Below, piece after piece: positions 46,493 through 54,240 of a DNA stretch of 64,000 bases. Every line of letters starts with the position of its first letter. Position 1 is the stretch's first letter. The DNA comes from Methanobacteriota archaeon. Its GTDB lineage: Archaea > Halobacteriota > Methanosarcinia > Methanosarcinales > Methanosarcinaceae. The translations under genes were made by a program, and so were the position numbers. The DNA is taken from NCBI GenBank assembly GCA_023399215.1, contig JAEWQJ010000047.1, positions 62,001-126,000 on the forward strand, read 5' to 3'. The notes beneath the pieces are model-generated. The model ran no database searches and was not told the origin of the DNA. It was given only the letters and a program-made list of their open reading frames with translations.

Positions 46493-46822
46493 TAGGTACT
46501 TCCTCTTCCTGTTGTACCCAAGTTCCGCATCGGCAGTTAGATATTCTTAACTTGAATATTATTCATGGAATCATTTTTCAATTTTGCTTCAGCAGCTTGT
46601 AAGTATTTTTTTATTTTTGAGAGGAAAAGGTGTGTTTGTAAAAAATAAGTAATACAAAGAACAAAAAATGAAAACAACGTTCATAACTTATTGCAAATTT
46701 TTATTTTATATACACTCCTATCTTAATAGTTCAGCATCTACTTAAACAAATATAGACTTTTAATTTTAAAATCAGTACCTCTTCCGAAATTATATATACC
46801 GTTCTTCCCTAAAATATTCAAT

Positions 46823-47011
46823 ATGATTCCAAAAGAACAAGTCTTAGAATTCCAGAGCAGAATTTCCATCATGATCGAAACGAATACAGAATTAATGATT
46901 AATGCCGTTCTAGATAGTGGAAGCACAGAAGACAAAGATGCTCTAAGATTTTTGGAACGGGTGAAATTAGGGGAGGAAATGTTAAGGATTGCAAAAGAAT
47001 ACATGAAATAA
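46823..47011 (+). CDS. Small helical protein between HsdS fragments
   Basis: A 62-residue acidic, helical protein (QVLEFQSRISIMIETNTELM ... LERVKLGEEMLRIAKEYMK). Its position between two hsdS tail fragments suggests that it was part of the type I restriction locus. Small proteins of this kind are found in or near such loci. No catalytic motif. A plausible TATA-like region precedes it. Confidence 0.45.
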   Translation: MIPKEQVLEFQSRISIMIETNTELMINAVLDSGSTEDKDALRFLERVKLGEEMLRIAKEYMK

Positions 47012-47040
47012 TCTAGACAGCAGATCCTAATTTCCTAGAA

Positions 47041-47190
47041 TTTAATTTTTTTATTGCAAAAGCATTTTCCGGTCAACTTGTTGAGACAGAGGCTGCGATT
47101 GCAAGAAGAGAAGGCAGGAATTATGGGACTGCGGAGGTTTTGATTGAGAGGATAAAAGCAGAAAAAGGGAATAAAGAGAAAAAACGATAA
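47041..47190 (+). pseudogene. HsdS C-terminal fragment, copy 2
   Basis: KAFSGQLVETEAAIARREGR followed by NYGTAEVLIERIKAEKGNKE repeats the end of the 46220-46492 fragment at about 80% identity, with stop TAA. A third tiny piece (LVETEAEI) occurs at 47437-47463. These serial 3' ends suggest past recombination between specificity genes and loss of the intervening DNA. Confidence 0.65.
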
Positions 47191-47474
47191 TATTGCTGCT
47201 TTTTCAGATTTAATTTATTTCTTCTTTTTTCTTCGGAAAGGCCGCCCGCTTCGCGGTCGTTGAGTACTCGGGGACCCAAAAAGCTACACATATCTGCGGT
47301 TCAAAAACTAAAAATTAAATGTTTTTCTAAACGTTGGTTTCTAAACTCTGGTTGCCGGAGTTTCTAAGATATTAAAAAATCCAGCCAGCAATTTTATGCT
47401 CAGAATCATGTTCATAATCATGTTCAAAATCATTTACTTGTAGAGACAGAGGCTGAGATTACAAATTTCTGAGA

Positions 47475-48278
47475 TTACACTTTATGAAAAATTCGGGATA
47501 CTATATAACCATAAACTATGGAGTCACCGAGAATTTCGAACATGTGGTATGGAGCAACCTGGCTGAATGCAGTTGCCTGTGTGAGACTTGAAAGGAGCGG
47601 TATGAAAGCGCCTGGAATAAATAGTAGAGTTGCAGCCACTTTGAAATTCAGGTTCTTCTGCTTTTTCAGGCTGGCAAAAACTGCTGCAAGGACAATGGCA
47701 TATATTGCACCTCTCACTAGCTCAAGCGGGAACATAAGTGAGAAAGAGGGGACTGAAAGGCCGTTCTGAGGGTTTGTGTATATGGGAACCACGAAAGGTG
47801 ATATGATGAGACCGAATGTTAGGTACACCGGAAAATAGGCAAGGGATGCGGCTATAATACGCAGTACATAATGTTTATTTGCTCTCACGTGTTCACGGAT
47901 GGCATTTATCAGGGTTATGTTGCCTTCAGGTTTTAGAATATAGATTGCAAGAGCCGTTTGGATTAAGGTGGTCAATAACGAAACTGTGACGGCGGCTACC
48001 AGAGTAAAAGTTGTATTGAATACATCTGTGAAGAAGTATGCCTCAATGAAGTTGTTAAGGCTCGCGACAACAAACAGCGTAATGCATGTCAGAAAGTACG
48101 CGTCTCTTTTCCTGAGGTTGAGCTTAGGTATAAACCATGTAAAGTAAAATGTGAGAACTATTGAACTTAATATAGCAATCGTGAGTGTTTCCCTATTAAT
48201 ATTGCCTTTTGTAATTAAGTGCTGAATACAGGCTATGGCCGCAAAAGCAATTGATAGGATTATGACTTTTTTGTCCAT
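47475..48278 (-). CDS. Polytopic membrane protein of unknown function
   Basis: A 267-residue protein with about seven TM helices (VIILSIAFAAIACIQHLI; TLTIAILSSIVLTFYFTWFI; YFLTCITLFVVASLNNFIEA; FTLVAAVTVSLLTTLIQTALAIYIL, and others). There are no conserved charged clusters that would point to a transporter or protease class. It is monocistronic and follows the restriction-locus debris. A ribosome-binding GGAAGAAGC precedes the ATG at 48278. Confidence 0.7.
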   Translation of the reverse strand: MDKKVIILSIAFAAIACIQHLITKGNINRETLTIAILSSIVLTFYFTWFIPKLNLRKRDAYFLTCITLFVVASLNNFIEAYFFTDVFNTTFTLVAAVTVSLLTTLIQTALAIYILKPEGNITLINAIREHVRANKHYVLRIIAASLAYFPVYLTFGLIISPFVVPIYTNPQNGLSVPSFSLMFPLELVRGAIYAIVLAAVFASLKKQKNLNFKVAATLLFIPGAFIPLLSSLTQATAFSQVAPYHMFEILGDSIVYGYIVSRIFHKV

Positions 48279-48453
48279 AACATGCTTCTTCCCGATACTC
48301 CTTTAATTACTTTCTGGTGCATCGGTTCCAGATTGCATCCATAAACCCAAACTTCAAAGGAGAATAAAATTCAAAGCTAGAATGTATAGAAAAAGATAAA
48401 ATACAGGAAGTTCCTAAAAGACCGTTTCCAACCCACTGGCAGGACTATTTCTC

Positions 48454-48861
48454 ATGAAAATTGTTATAGAGACCCCAAAATACAGTTTCTGGAAATATAA
48501 TAAAACCGAAAAAGGCTATGAAAAGGCTTTCTTTTCTCCATTGCTCACAATTTTCAATTACGGCTTTATAGAAGGAACGAAAAGCGCGGACGGCATGGAA
48601 GAAGATGTAGTAGTGCTGGGACCCCACATGCCGAGAGGAAGTACACTTAAAAGGGACGCTTTTGACGGGATAGTAAAATTCCTGGATGATTCGATAAGGG
48701 ACGATAAGAAAATCGTATATATCAGCGGATTTCACTCTTCTGTCCTGCTTGCTTATTACTTCAGGCTTTATGCTCTTTTCAAGGTATTCCTTTATGCTTT
48801 CCGCGAGAGAAGAATTGCAAAATGCAGGTTTGAAGGAATTGAATTCCGAAAATTGCGCTGA
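48454..48861 (+). CDS. Small protein with distant inorganic-pyrophosphatase-like features
   Basis: A 135-residue protein (MKIVIETPKYSFWKYNKTEK ... FNYGFIEGTKSADGMEEDVVVLGPHM). The YGFIEGTxSxDGxxxDVVVLG pattern recalls the YG-IP-T--DGDPLDVLVL core of family I inorganic pyrophosphatases, but key Asp residues are only partly kept, so activity is doubtful. The C-terminal part (VLLAYYFRLYALFKVFLYAFRERR) is hydrophobic and basic. Stand-alone gene. Confidence 0.6.
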   Translation: MKIVIETPKYSFWKYNKTEKGYEKAFFSPLLTIFNYGFIEGTKSADGMEEDVVVLGPHMPRGSTLKRDAFDGIVKFLDDSIRDDKKIVYISGFHSSVLLAYYFRLYALFKVFLYAFRERRIAKCRFEGIEFRKLR

Positions 48862-48981
48862 GATTTTCAGACTCAGGCATCTACTTTAGCTTTATAGACT
48901 TAAGCTTCTACTTTTAGGCCTGTTTATTCTTACACTTCAACCTTTACTTCCGTACTCACACTTTATTTTAAACTAACACCT

Positions 48982-49176
48982 TTAATCCGCTTCAGGTTCA
49001 TCTTCCAGTATAACGATACGTGCACCTTCAGCACTTAATTTTACTGACTTGATACCTTTCAGGCAGCCGTCTTTGCTTTTGTAACGCCGACTTAAAGCTA
49101 TAATCTGCCCGTTTCTTGCCCTCAACCTGAAATGATATCCCCCCGTTTCATCCGTGTATATTTCAAATTTAGACAT
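48982..49176 (-). CDS. YegP/DUF1508 family protein
   Basis: MSKFEIYTDETGGYHFRLRARNGQIIALSRRYKSKDGC followed by GIKSVKLSAEGARI is the DUF1508 repeat (FEIYxDxxGxYRFRLxAxNGxxIxxSxxYxSKxxxxxGIxSV). The family comprises small single-repeat or double-repeat cytoplasmic proteins of unknown function. ATG 49176 starts directly at the domain; an in-frame ATG at 49206 would add ten residues of low conservation. Confidence 0.88.
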   Translation of the reverse strand: MSKFEIYTDETGGYHFRLRARNGQIIALSRRYKSKDGCLKGIKSVKLSAEGARIVILEDEPEAD

Positions 49177-49206
49177 TGTCCCCCGATTTGTAAAATCCAT
49201 GTTCAA

Positions 49207-49646
49207 ATTTATTATAAAATCTAATATGAAACCAATGTAAAGATCTGTAAACTACATATGAAGTAGAATACTACATATCAGAGATGTAAAATCTTAGATT
49301 TCAGAGATGTAAAATCTTAGATTTTGTGTTTAGTTTTTTGGGATCCATTTATCCTGGTGAACCTTAACTTAGCTAATTTTCACATCCCGTAATATATTAA
49401 GAAGTACTTGTTAAAATAATGTTCTATGTGAAATTTGACTGAACTTAATAAATTTAATATAAATTCTTGATCGGCAAAATCTCGATCGGCAAAAGAAAGT
49501 AAAGAGAAATTTCGAGAAGATCGAGTCTAAGAATTTATATAAGCTGAGTATATAAAATATTAGGGAGTATCTCGATCTTAGTTTTTTCGTAAAACTTAGA
49601 AAAGTACTAATAATTTAAAGAAGCTTAAAAAAAAGGTGCTTTAAAT
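49207..49646. repeat. Intergenic space with a 23-bp tandem duplication (49279-49325)
   Basis: AGAGATGTAAAATCTTAGAT occurs twice in tandem. The rest is AT-rich with a TATA-like sequence near 49537-49560, probably the promoter of the radical SAM gene. No gene was found. Confidence 0.6.
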
Positions 49647-50789
49647 ATGCCTTTTCATGTGATGCTTATCCCGACCCTTGGTTGTCCTGCTAACTGCAGC
49701 TACTGCTGGAGTTCCGAAGAAAAGTCCCCGATAATGAGCATTGAAACTATAAAAGAAGTAGTAGAGTGGCTTAAAACTTTTAGAGGAGATGCTGTAACTT
49801 TCACTTTCCACGGTGGAGAACCACTCCTGGCAGGAGCAGAATTTTATCGGGAAGCATTGCCTCTTCTGGTTGAGGGTTTGAGTCCCAGGAAAATCGCGTT
49901 TGCGATACAGACAAACCTCTGGAAAATGACTCCTGAGATAGCCGAAATTTTTGCGGAATACGGGGTTCCGATAGGCTCCAGCCTGGATGGCCCAAAGGAA
50001 CTTAATGACCTGCAGAGGGGAAAAGGATACTACGATAAAACCATGAGAGGCTATGAAATTGCCAGGGATCATGGGCTTAATGTGAGGTTCATTACCACTT
50101 TCACTTCTCATTCTGTAAAACAAAAGGAAGAAATTTTCAATTTTTATCTTGAGAAAGGGTTGACGCTCAAGCTGCACCCCTGCCTGCCTTCTTTAAAAGG
50201 TGACAATCCTGATAAATGGACTCTTGCTCCTGAAGAGTACGGAGAATTATTAATTTATCTTCTGGATAAATATCTGGAAAACCTGGGCCGGATTGACGTT
50301 ATGAACATTGATCAGCTGTGCAAATGCGTATTCACAGGCAGGGGAACAGTCTGCACCTATGTTGACTGTATGGGAGATACCTTTGCAGTTGGCCCTGAAG
50401 GAAACATATATCCCTGCTATCGCTTTGTTGGGATGCCTGAATATGTTATGGGCAATGTTTATGACCGCCCGAGCATGGCAGACCTTGCTAAATCCGAAGC
50501 CTGGAAACAGATGCACCAGTATAAAGAATATGTGGACACTGCATGCAGCAAATGCGCCCATATCAAATATTGCAGAGGTGGATGCCCGTACAATGCAATA
50601 GTGCCCACTGATGGCGAGATTAAGGGTGTAGACCCGCACTGCACCGCCTACAAGATGATTTTTGATGAGATTAACAAGCGTGTCAATGAAGAAATGTTTG
50701 GGGGTTCAGGTATGGATAATATGTTTATGCCCCAGACGACGAAGCCTTCAAAATCAGGAATAATGTCCCTTATGCTTAAGAAACTCTGA
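49647..50789 (+). CDS. Radical SAM/SPASM enzyme (putative peptide-modifying)
   Basis: A 380-residue protein. The radical SAM cluster motif C13-x3-C17-x2-C20 lies in TLGCPANCSYCW, followed by the GGEPL motif (FTFHGGEPLLAG). A C-terminal SPASM region has Cys residues in NIYPCYRF, TACSKCAHIKYCRGGCPYNA and HCTAYK for auxiliary 4Fe-4S clusters. The family includes anaerobic sulfatase maturases and RiPP-modifying enzymes. The close fit to a methanogen-specific peptide-modifying subgroup is from memory. No sulfatase or Cys-rich substrate peptide is visible next to it; the lipoprotein at 51371 is the nearest downstream gene. Confidence 0.88.
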   Translation: MPFHVMLIPTLGCPANCSYCWSSEEKSPIMSIETIKEVVEWLKTFRGDAVTFTFHGGEPLLAGAEFYREALPLLVEGLSPRKIAFAIQTNLWKMTPEIAEIFAEYGVPIGSSLDGPKELNDLQRGKGYYDKTMRGYEIARDHGLNVRFITTFTSHSVKQKEEIFNFYLEKGLTLKLHPCLPSLKGDNPDKWTLAPEEYGELLIYLLDKYLENLGRIDVMNIDQLCKCVFTGRGTVCTYVDCMGDTFAVGPEGNIYPCYRFVGMPEYVMGNVYDRPSMADLAKSEAWKQMHQYKEYVDTACSKCAHIKYCRGGCPYNAIVPTDGEIKGVDPHCTAYKMIFDEINKRVNEEMFGGSGMDNMFMPQTTKPSKSGIMSLMLKKL

Positions 50790-51370
50790 AAAAAGCTCAA
50801 AAAATATGGAATTTCTGAACTGGTTATACTTTTTAATTGCCAGTATTTTCGAGATTTATAGCTGGAAAAATAGATTTAGTTTATATATATCTAATTTTTG
50901 AGCTGTTGAAAAGGATTAAAATAAAACAGTAAACAAATCGAATACATGACAGCTTAAAGGAAGGAACAACTGAAGAATAACTTTGCTTTTTCCAGTTATT
51001 TTGATTACTTTTTTTGGCTCTTCGTTGTTTTGTGTGAATGTCCTCATAATATTCTCATAAAAACCAATGCGGTCCTGAATTGAAAATCATCTTATCCATA
51101 TGAAATGGTGAAAAGCCCTTTTTTTCAATTGGTATATCAGGGATCTGTTGTAGTTTCACCCTGTGATTTTTTTCTTTTACTGTTAGGAACCTGAAATCCA
51201 TGTTACCTGCATGTTGTTAGATAATTGACTCGACACTAGGGGGCAAAAAAGATTTATAAACATGGACAGGTATCTCATAAAAAATATTGCAACTTTATAT
51301 AAGCTAAAATAAAAAAGAAGACTTTATGTAAGCTAAAATAAAAAAGAAGAAAATTTTAGCGGTGTTATGA
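50790..51370. other. Intergenic space with a 30-bp direct repeat (51292-51352)
   Basis: ACTTTATATAAGCTAAAATA with AAAAAGAAGA occurs twice in tandem just upstream of the lipoprotein gene, each copy containing a TATA-like box. No gene or substrate peptide for the radical SAM enzyme was found. Confidence 0.55.
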
Positions 51371-51922
51371 ATGGAAAATAATTTAAAAATTGTAGCAATG
51401 CTTCTTGTTGTTGCTACTGTTGTCTTCGCAGCCGGCTGTTCCGAAAAGACAACAAATCAGGGAAACGAAACTTCAGGAAATGAGGTTTCAGGAAATGAGG
51501 TTTCAGGAAATGAGGTTTCAGGGAATGAAACCTCAGATGTTTCAAACCAGACCACTCCAGCAGTATCAGCAACGACTTCACCTGTTGGAAATGTAACCGA
51601 AAAAACCAACGAAAATGTTGCGGAAGATAATAACACTGAAAAAACTGAAAATATAACAAAGCCTGTAATCAGGAAATCAACTTACGTAGCTCCGCATGAA
51701 CCAAGTTCAGAGGCAAACCAGATAACTTATACTGTATATGACAACAGTGAAAATAATACACTAGGTGTTTCAAATCAGGGTACTCTGAAGATTGTATCGA
51801 GTGGAACAAACACAACTGCAGAAAATACAACTCAGGAAAACACGACCGTAACCAGCGATCTCCTGCGAAAACAGAAGATAGCTCAGAATCACACATCTAC
51901 TAATGGAACTATAAGTGTCTGA
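51371..51922 (+). CDS. Lipoprotein with GNEVS repeats, low complexity
   Basis: A 183-residue protein with lipoprotein signal (VAMLLVVATVVFAAGC) followed by a Thr/Asn/Ser/Glu-rich extracellular chain containing four tandem GNEVS/GNETS units. The numerous N-x-S/T sequons suggest heavy N-glycosylation. A central segment (SSEANQITYTVYDNSENNTL) may be folded. No enzyme motif. It is probably an envelope spacer or coat protein. Confidence 0.7.
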   Translation: MENNLKIVAMLLVVATVVFAAGCSEKTTNQGNETSGNEVSGNEVSGNEVSGNETSDVSNQTTPAVSATTSPVGNVTEKTNENVAEDNNTEKTENITKPVIRKSTYVAPHEPSSEANQITYTVYDNSENNTLGVSNQGTLKIVSSGTNTTAENTTQENTTVTSDLLRKQKIAQNHTSTNGTISV

Positions 51923-52139
51923 ACTACAAGCAACATAATAAAGCATCCGCGAATGGCAACGAAAATAAAACTTGACCTGTAATTTGATCTTATTTTTCTT
52001 TTTATTTCTCTATTTATTATTTGTTAAGAAAAGCCAGTTATAAATTCTCTATGAATTTAAAATAAAGAATACTCACGTTCTTAGGAATTGAATTTGTTTT
52101 TAAAATAGTTTATATATATCCACTTTCTAAACTAAGCAT

Positions 52140-52511
52140 ATGGAAGAGGGCAAAATGAAGAATACAATCACGAGAAGTTTTGAACTTCAGGACTACAAAA
52201 TAGTAGGAACCGAACTTTCCGGTTTCTGGGCAGACTTAACGAGCAAAGAAGAATTGATAGTTGAGGTAAATTACATTCCTGAAAAGAAAAAAGTCTTCAG
52301 TCCTGAAGAAATCGAAAAGCTTGCGCTGGAAATCCGTAATAAATGCGGCAGCTTTGAGGCTCAACTTCCCGAAAATATAAAATGCGAAGTCACCTTCAAA
52401 AACTTCGGAGAAAAAGTTTACAAAACCGGCCAGCCTGATTTTAAACTGGAACCCAGGGAACTGGAAGAAGTCCAGGTTGCTTACCGCTTCTATGTTGAAT
52501 ATTATATATAA
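52140..52511 (+). CDS. Conserved-looking hypothetical protein
   Basis: A 123-residue soluble protein (SFELQDYKIVGTELSGFWAD ... CEVTFKNFGEKVYKTGQPDF ... YRFYVEYYI) with alternating strands and one helix. No family is recognised. ATG 52140 or ATG 52155 (MKNTITRS) may be the start; the latter has GAGGGCAAA upstream. Stand-alone. Confidence 0.6.
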   Translation: MEEGKMKNTITRSFELQDYKIVGTELSGFWADLTSKEELIVEVNYIPEKKKVFSPEEIEKLALEIRNKCGSFEAQLPENIKCEVTFKNFGEKVYKTGQPDFKLEPRELEEVQVAYRFYVEYYI

Positions 52512-52944
52512 CCAATTAACTTATAGGACCTACGCATTTGAGTTTTTCCAATGATAAATAAGGAATTTATTTTTGAATTTAAGAACTAGAAACCTTAAGC
52601 GTAAGCTTCCTTTTACAGTTTTTCTAAATTTTAGATTAAATGGGACTATGAACCTAATAAACATTCCAGTTTAAAAACTTATAATTGTGATTTTAATTCA
52701 CTAATGTGAATTAACATAGAGAAGAAACTTTACATAGAGAAGAAACGTTCACAGTTATCGCTTGTCATTTTCTTTGTAATTTTTTTTCCAATGACATTAT
52801 TCTTGAAAGAATTTGGCAGCGTTTTAAATCTTCTGTAAAATTCGCTTCATATTTACGCATAGATCTTGCTATAAAAACTGCGTATTAAAAAAGATAAATT
52901 CCATTTTTTGTGATGGAACTTTTTGTCCTTCAAAATTGGTATGT
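52512..52944. other. Convergent intergenic space
   Basis: No gene. A 17-bp direct repeat (ACATAGAGAAGAAAC) occurs at about 52713 and 52731. The sequence is AT-rich before the 3' end of the nitrogenase-like operon. Confidence 0.45.
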
Positions 52945-54240
52945 TCATGTGGAACGCAGTCCATTAATGATTTCTTCCAGAAGGAAGAGAGCGCCTGAAA
53001 CTCCCAGATATGTTTTCGGGATAAAGTGGATGTACCCTCTGTCCGGAAGGGAAATTTCGATACCTGCTTTGCAGCATCCCTTTGTTTTTAAAAGCTGAAG
53101 GGTAAAACTGTCAGCAAAGGCAATATCAACCGATTCAAGCGAAAGGTCTCTATCCCAGGCTTCACAAAAGCCCTTTTCCGTCAGAAATGACTTAAGAGAT
53201 TTTGCTATTTCAGGGTCGCTTCCGGGAAGCAGTTTTACTGCATAAGGGGCCATGCCCAGGTAGGAGTAGAGCCAGTGTGTAAGAGGAAAGACAAGAGAGC
53301 TTTCAGCTTGGATTGAAAAACTGGCTCCTTTGGGAAGCCCTGAGAAAGAATGGAAACGTGAAATCTGTTGATAACTAGTCTGTCTAGCTTTCCGGACTTC
53401 CGCAAGTGCAGGTGCAGGGTCGATATTTAGGATAGCTGCAACTTCTCTCAACAGGCTTTCATTCGCATCAAAACCCAGGGGAGCCCCAAGAGGAGAAAAC
53501 ACGGCAGGAGTTCCGAAGTGTTTCCGATACCACTTAGCAACCCTTCTGCCGTATTCGGGGAAAAGGACAATATTACAGGCTGCGTTGTTTGATTCCCGGA
53601 CTTCGTCGAGGGAAGTTCCGGCAAGTAAAATAGCTCCCACTTCCAGGCCTAAGAAAGACAGGAGCCGCTTCATTTCTGCAACCGAGCCTTCCCAGTGTTT
53701 GTGGAGAAGAGAAAGTCCTATCAAATTCACTTTTTTAGGAAATTCGGAGCGATTAAGGGGACGAAAAAGGGAATGGAGTTTTAGATGTTCCAGCAAGGTA
53801 AGGGTAGTATTTTCAAAGCCCTGAGCTGCAGGAAGAGAAAAAACCGTCTTTTCCACCACAAAACATCGATCCTGCAGCCCTGCCTTTTTAATTACGTTCT
53901 CCAAGTCATCTCCAACAAGGCTTGCTCCCGGGGAATTAATTACTACAAGCAAACCTTTTTCTTTTGCTGCCACTGCTGCAAGTGCCCTTTCAAATTTTTC
54001 AAGGGAGCCCTGGATGAAGTCTTCTCCGTCCAGGCAGGTACAGGGGACCCTGGGCTGTCCGAAATAGAACTCGTCCTGGAATGCCAGGGGGTCATGGGAA
54101 CTTTCTCTGGGGAACTGCCTGTCCGAAAGGAAACTATGGTATAACTTGCACCCTGTAGGACCGTTTAGAATCACAGCTGCGTCCCTGATTCCCTCCACAG
54201 CCAGGATAGAGCCCGTAAAAGCGTCTGGGGAAAATATCAA
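52945..54240 (-). CDS. Nitrogenase component 1-like protein, NifK/NifE-like
   Basis: A 431-residue member of the nitrogenase component 1 family (oxidoreductase with P-cluster-like site). FTGSILAVEGIRDAAVILNGPTGCKLYHSF and PRVPCTCLDGEDFIQGSLEKFERAL give Cys31, Cys67 and Cys69 as likely cluster ligands. At the third usual Cys position the sequence is INSPGASLVGDDL, with Ser-Pro-Gly where NifD has Cys. The C-terminal half (HKHWEGSVAEMKRLLSFLGLEV ... PAVFSPLGAPLGFDAN) has no FeMo-cofactor His. The start is TTG 54240, overlapping the upstream stop codon by TTGA, with GGAGGTGAT 8 nt upstream; translational coupling is clear. It is proposed to pair with the NifD half of the upstream fusion. Substrate unknown. 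Confidence 0.82.
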   Translation of the reverse strand: MIFSPDAFTGSILAVEGIRDAAVILNGPTGCKLYHSFLSDRQFPRESSHDPLAFQDEFYFGQPRVPCTCLDGEDFIQGSLEKFERALAAVAAKEKGLLVVINSPGASLVGDDLENVIKKAGLQDRCFVVEKTVFSLPAAQGFENTTLTLLEHLKLHSLFRPLNRSEFPKKVNLIGLSLLHKHWEGSVAEMKRLLSFLGLEVGAILLAGTSLDEVRESNNAACNIVLFPEYGRRVAKWYRKHFGTPAVFSPLGAPLGFDANESLLREVAAILNIDPAPALAEVRKARQTSYQQISRFHSFSGLPKGASFSIQAESSLVFPLTHWLYSYLGMAPYAVKLLPGSDPEIAKSLKSFLTEKGFCEAWDRDLSLESVDIAFADSFTLQLLKTKGCCKAGIEISLPDRGYIHFIPKTYLGVSGALFLLEEIINGLRST

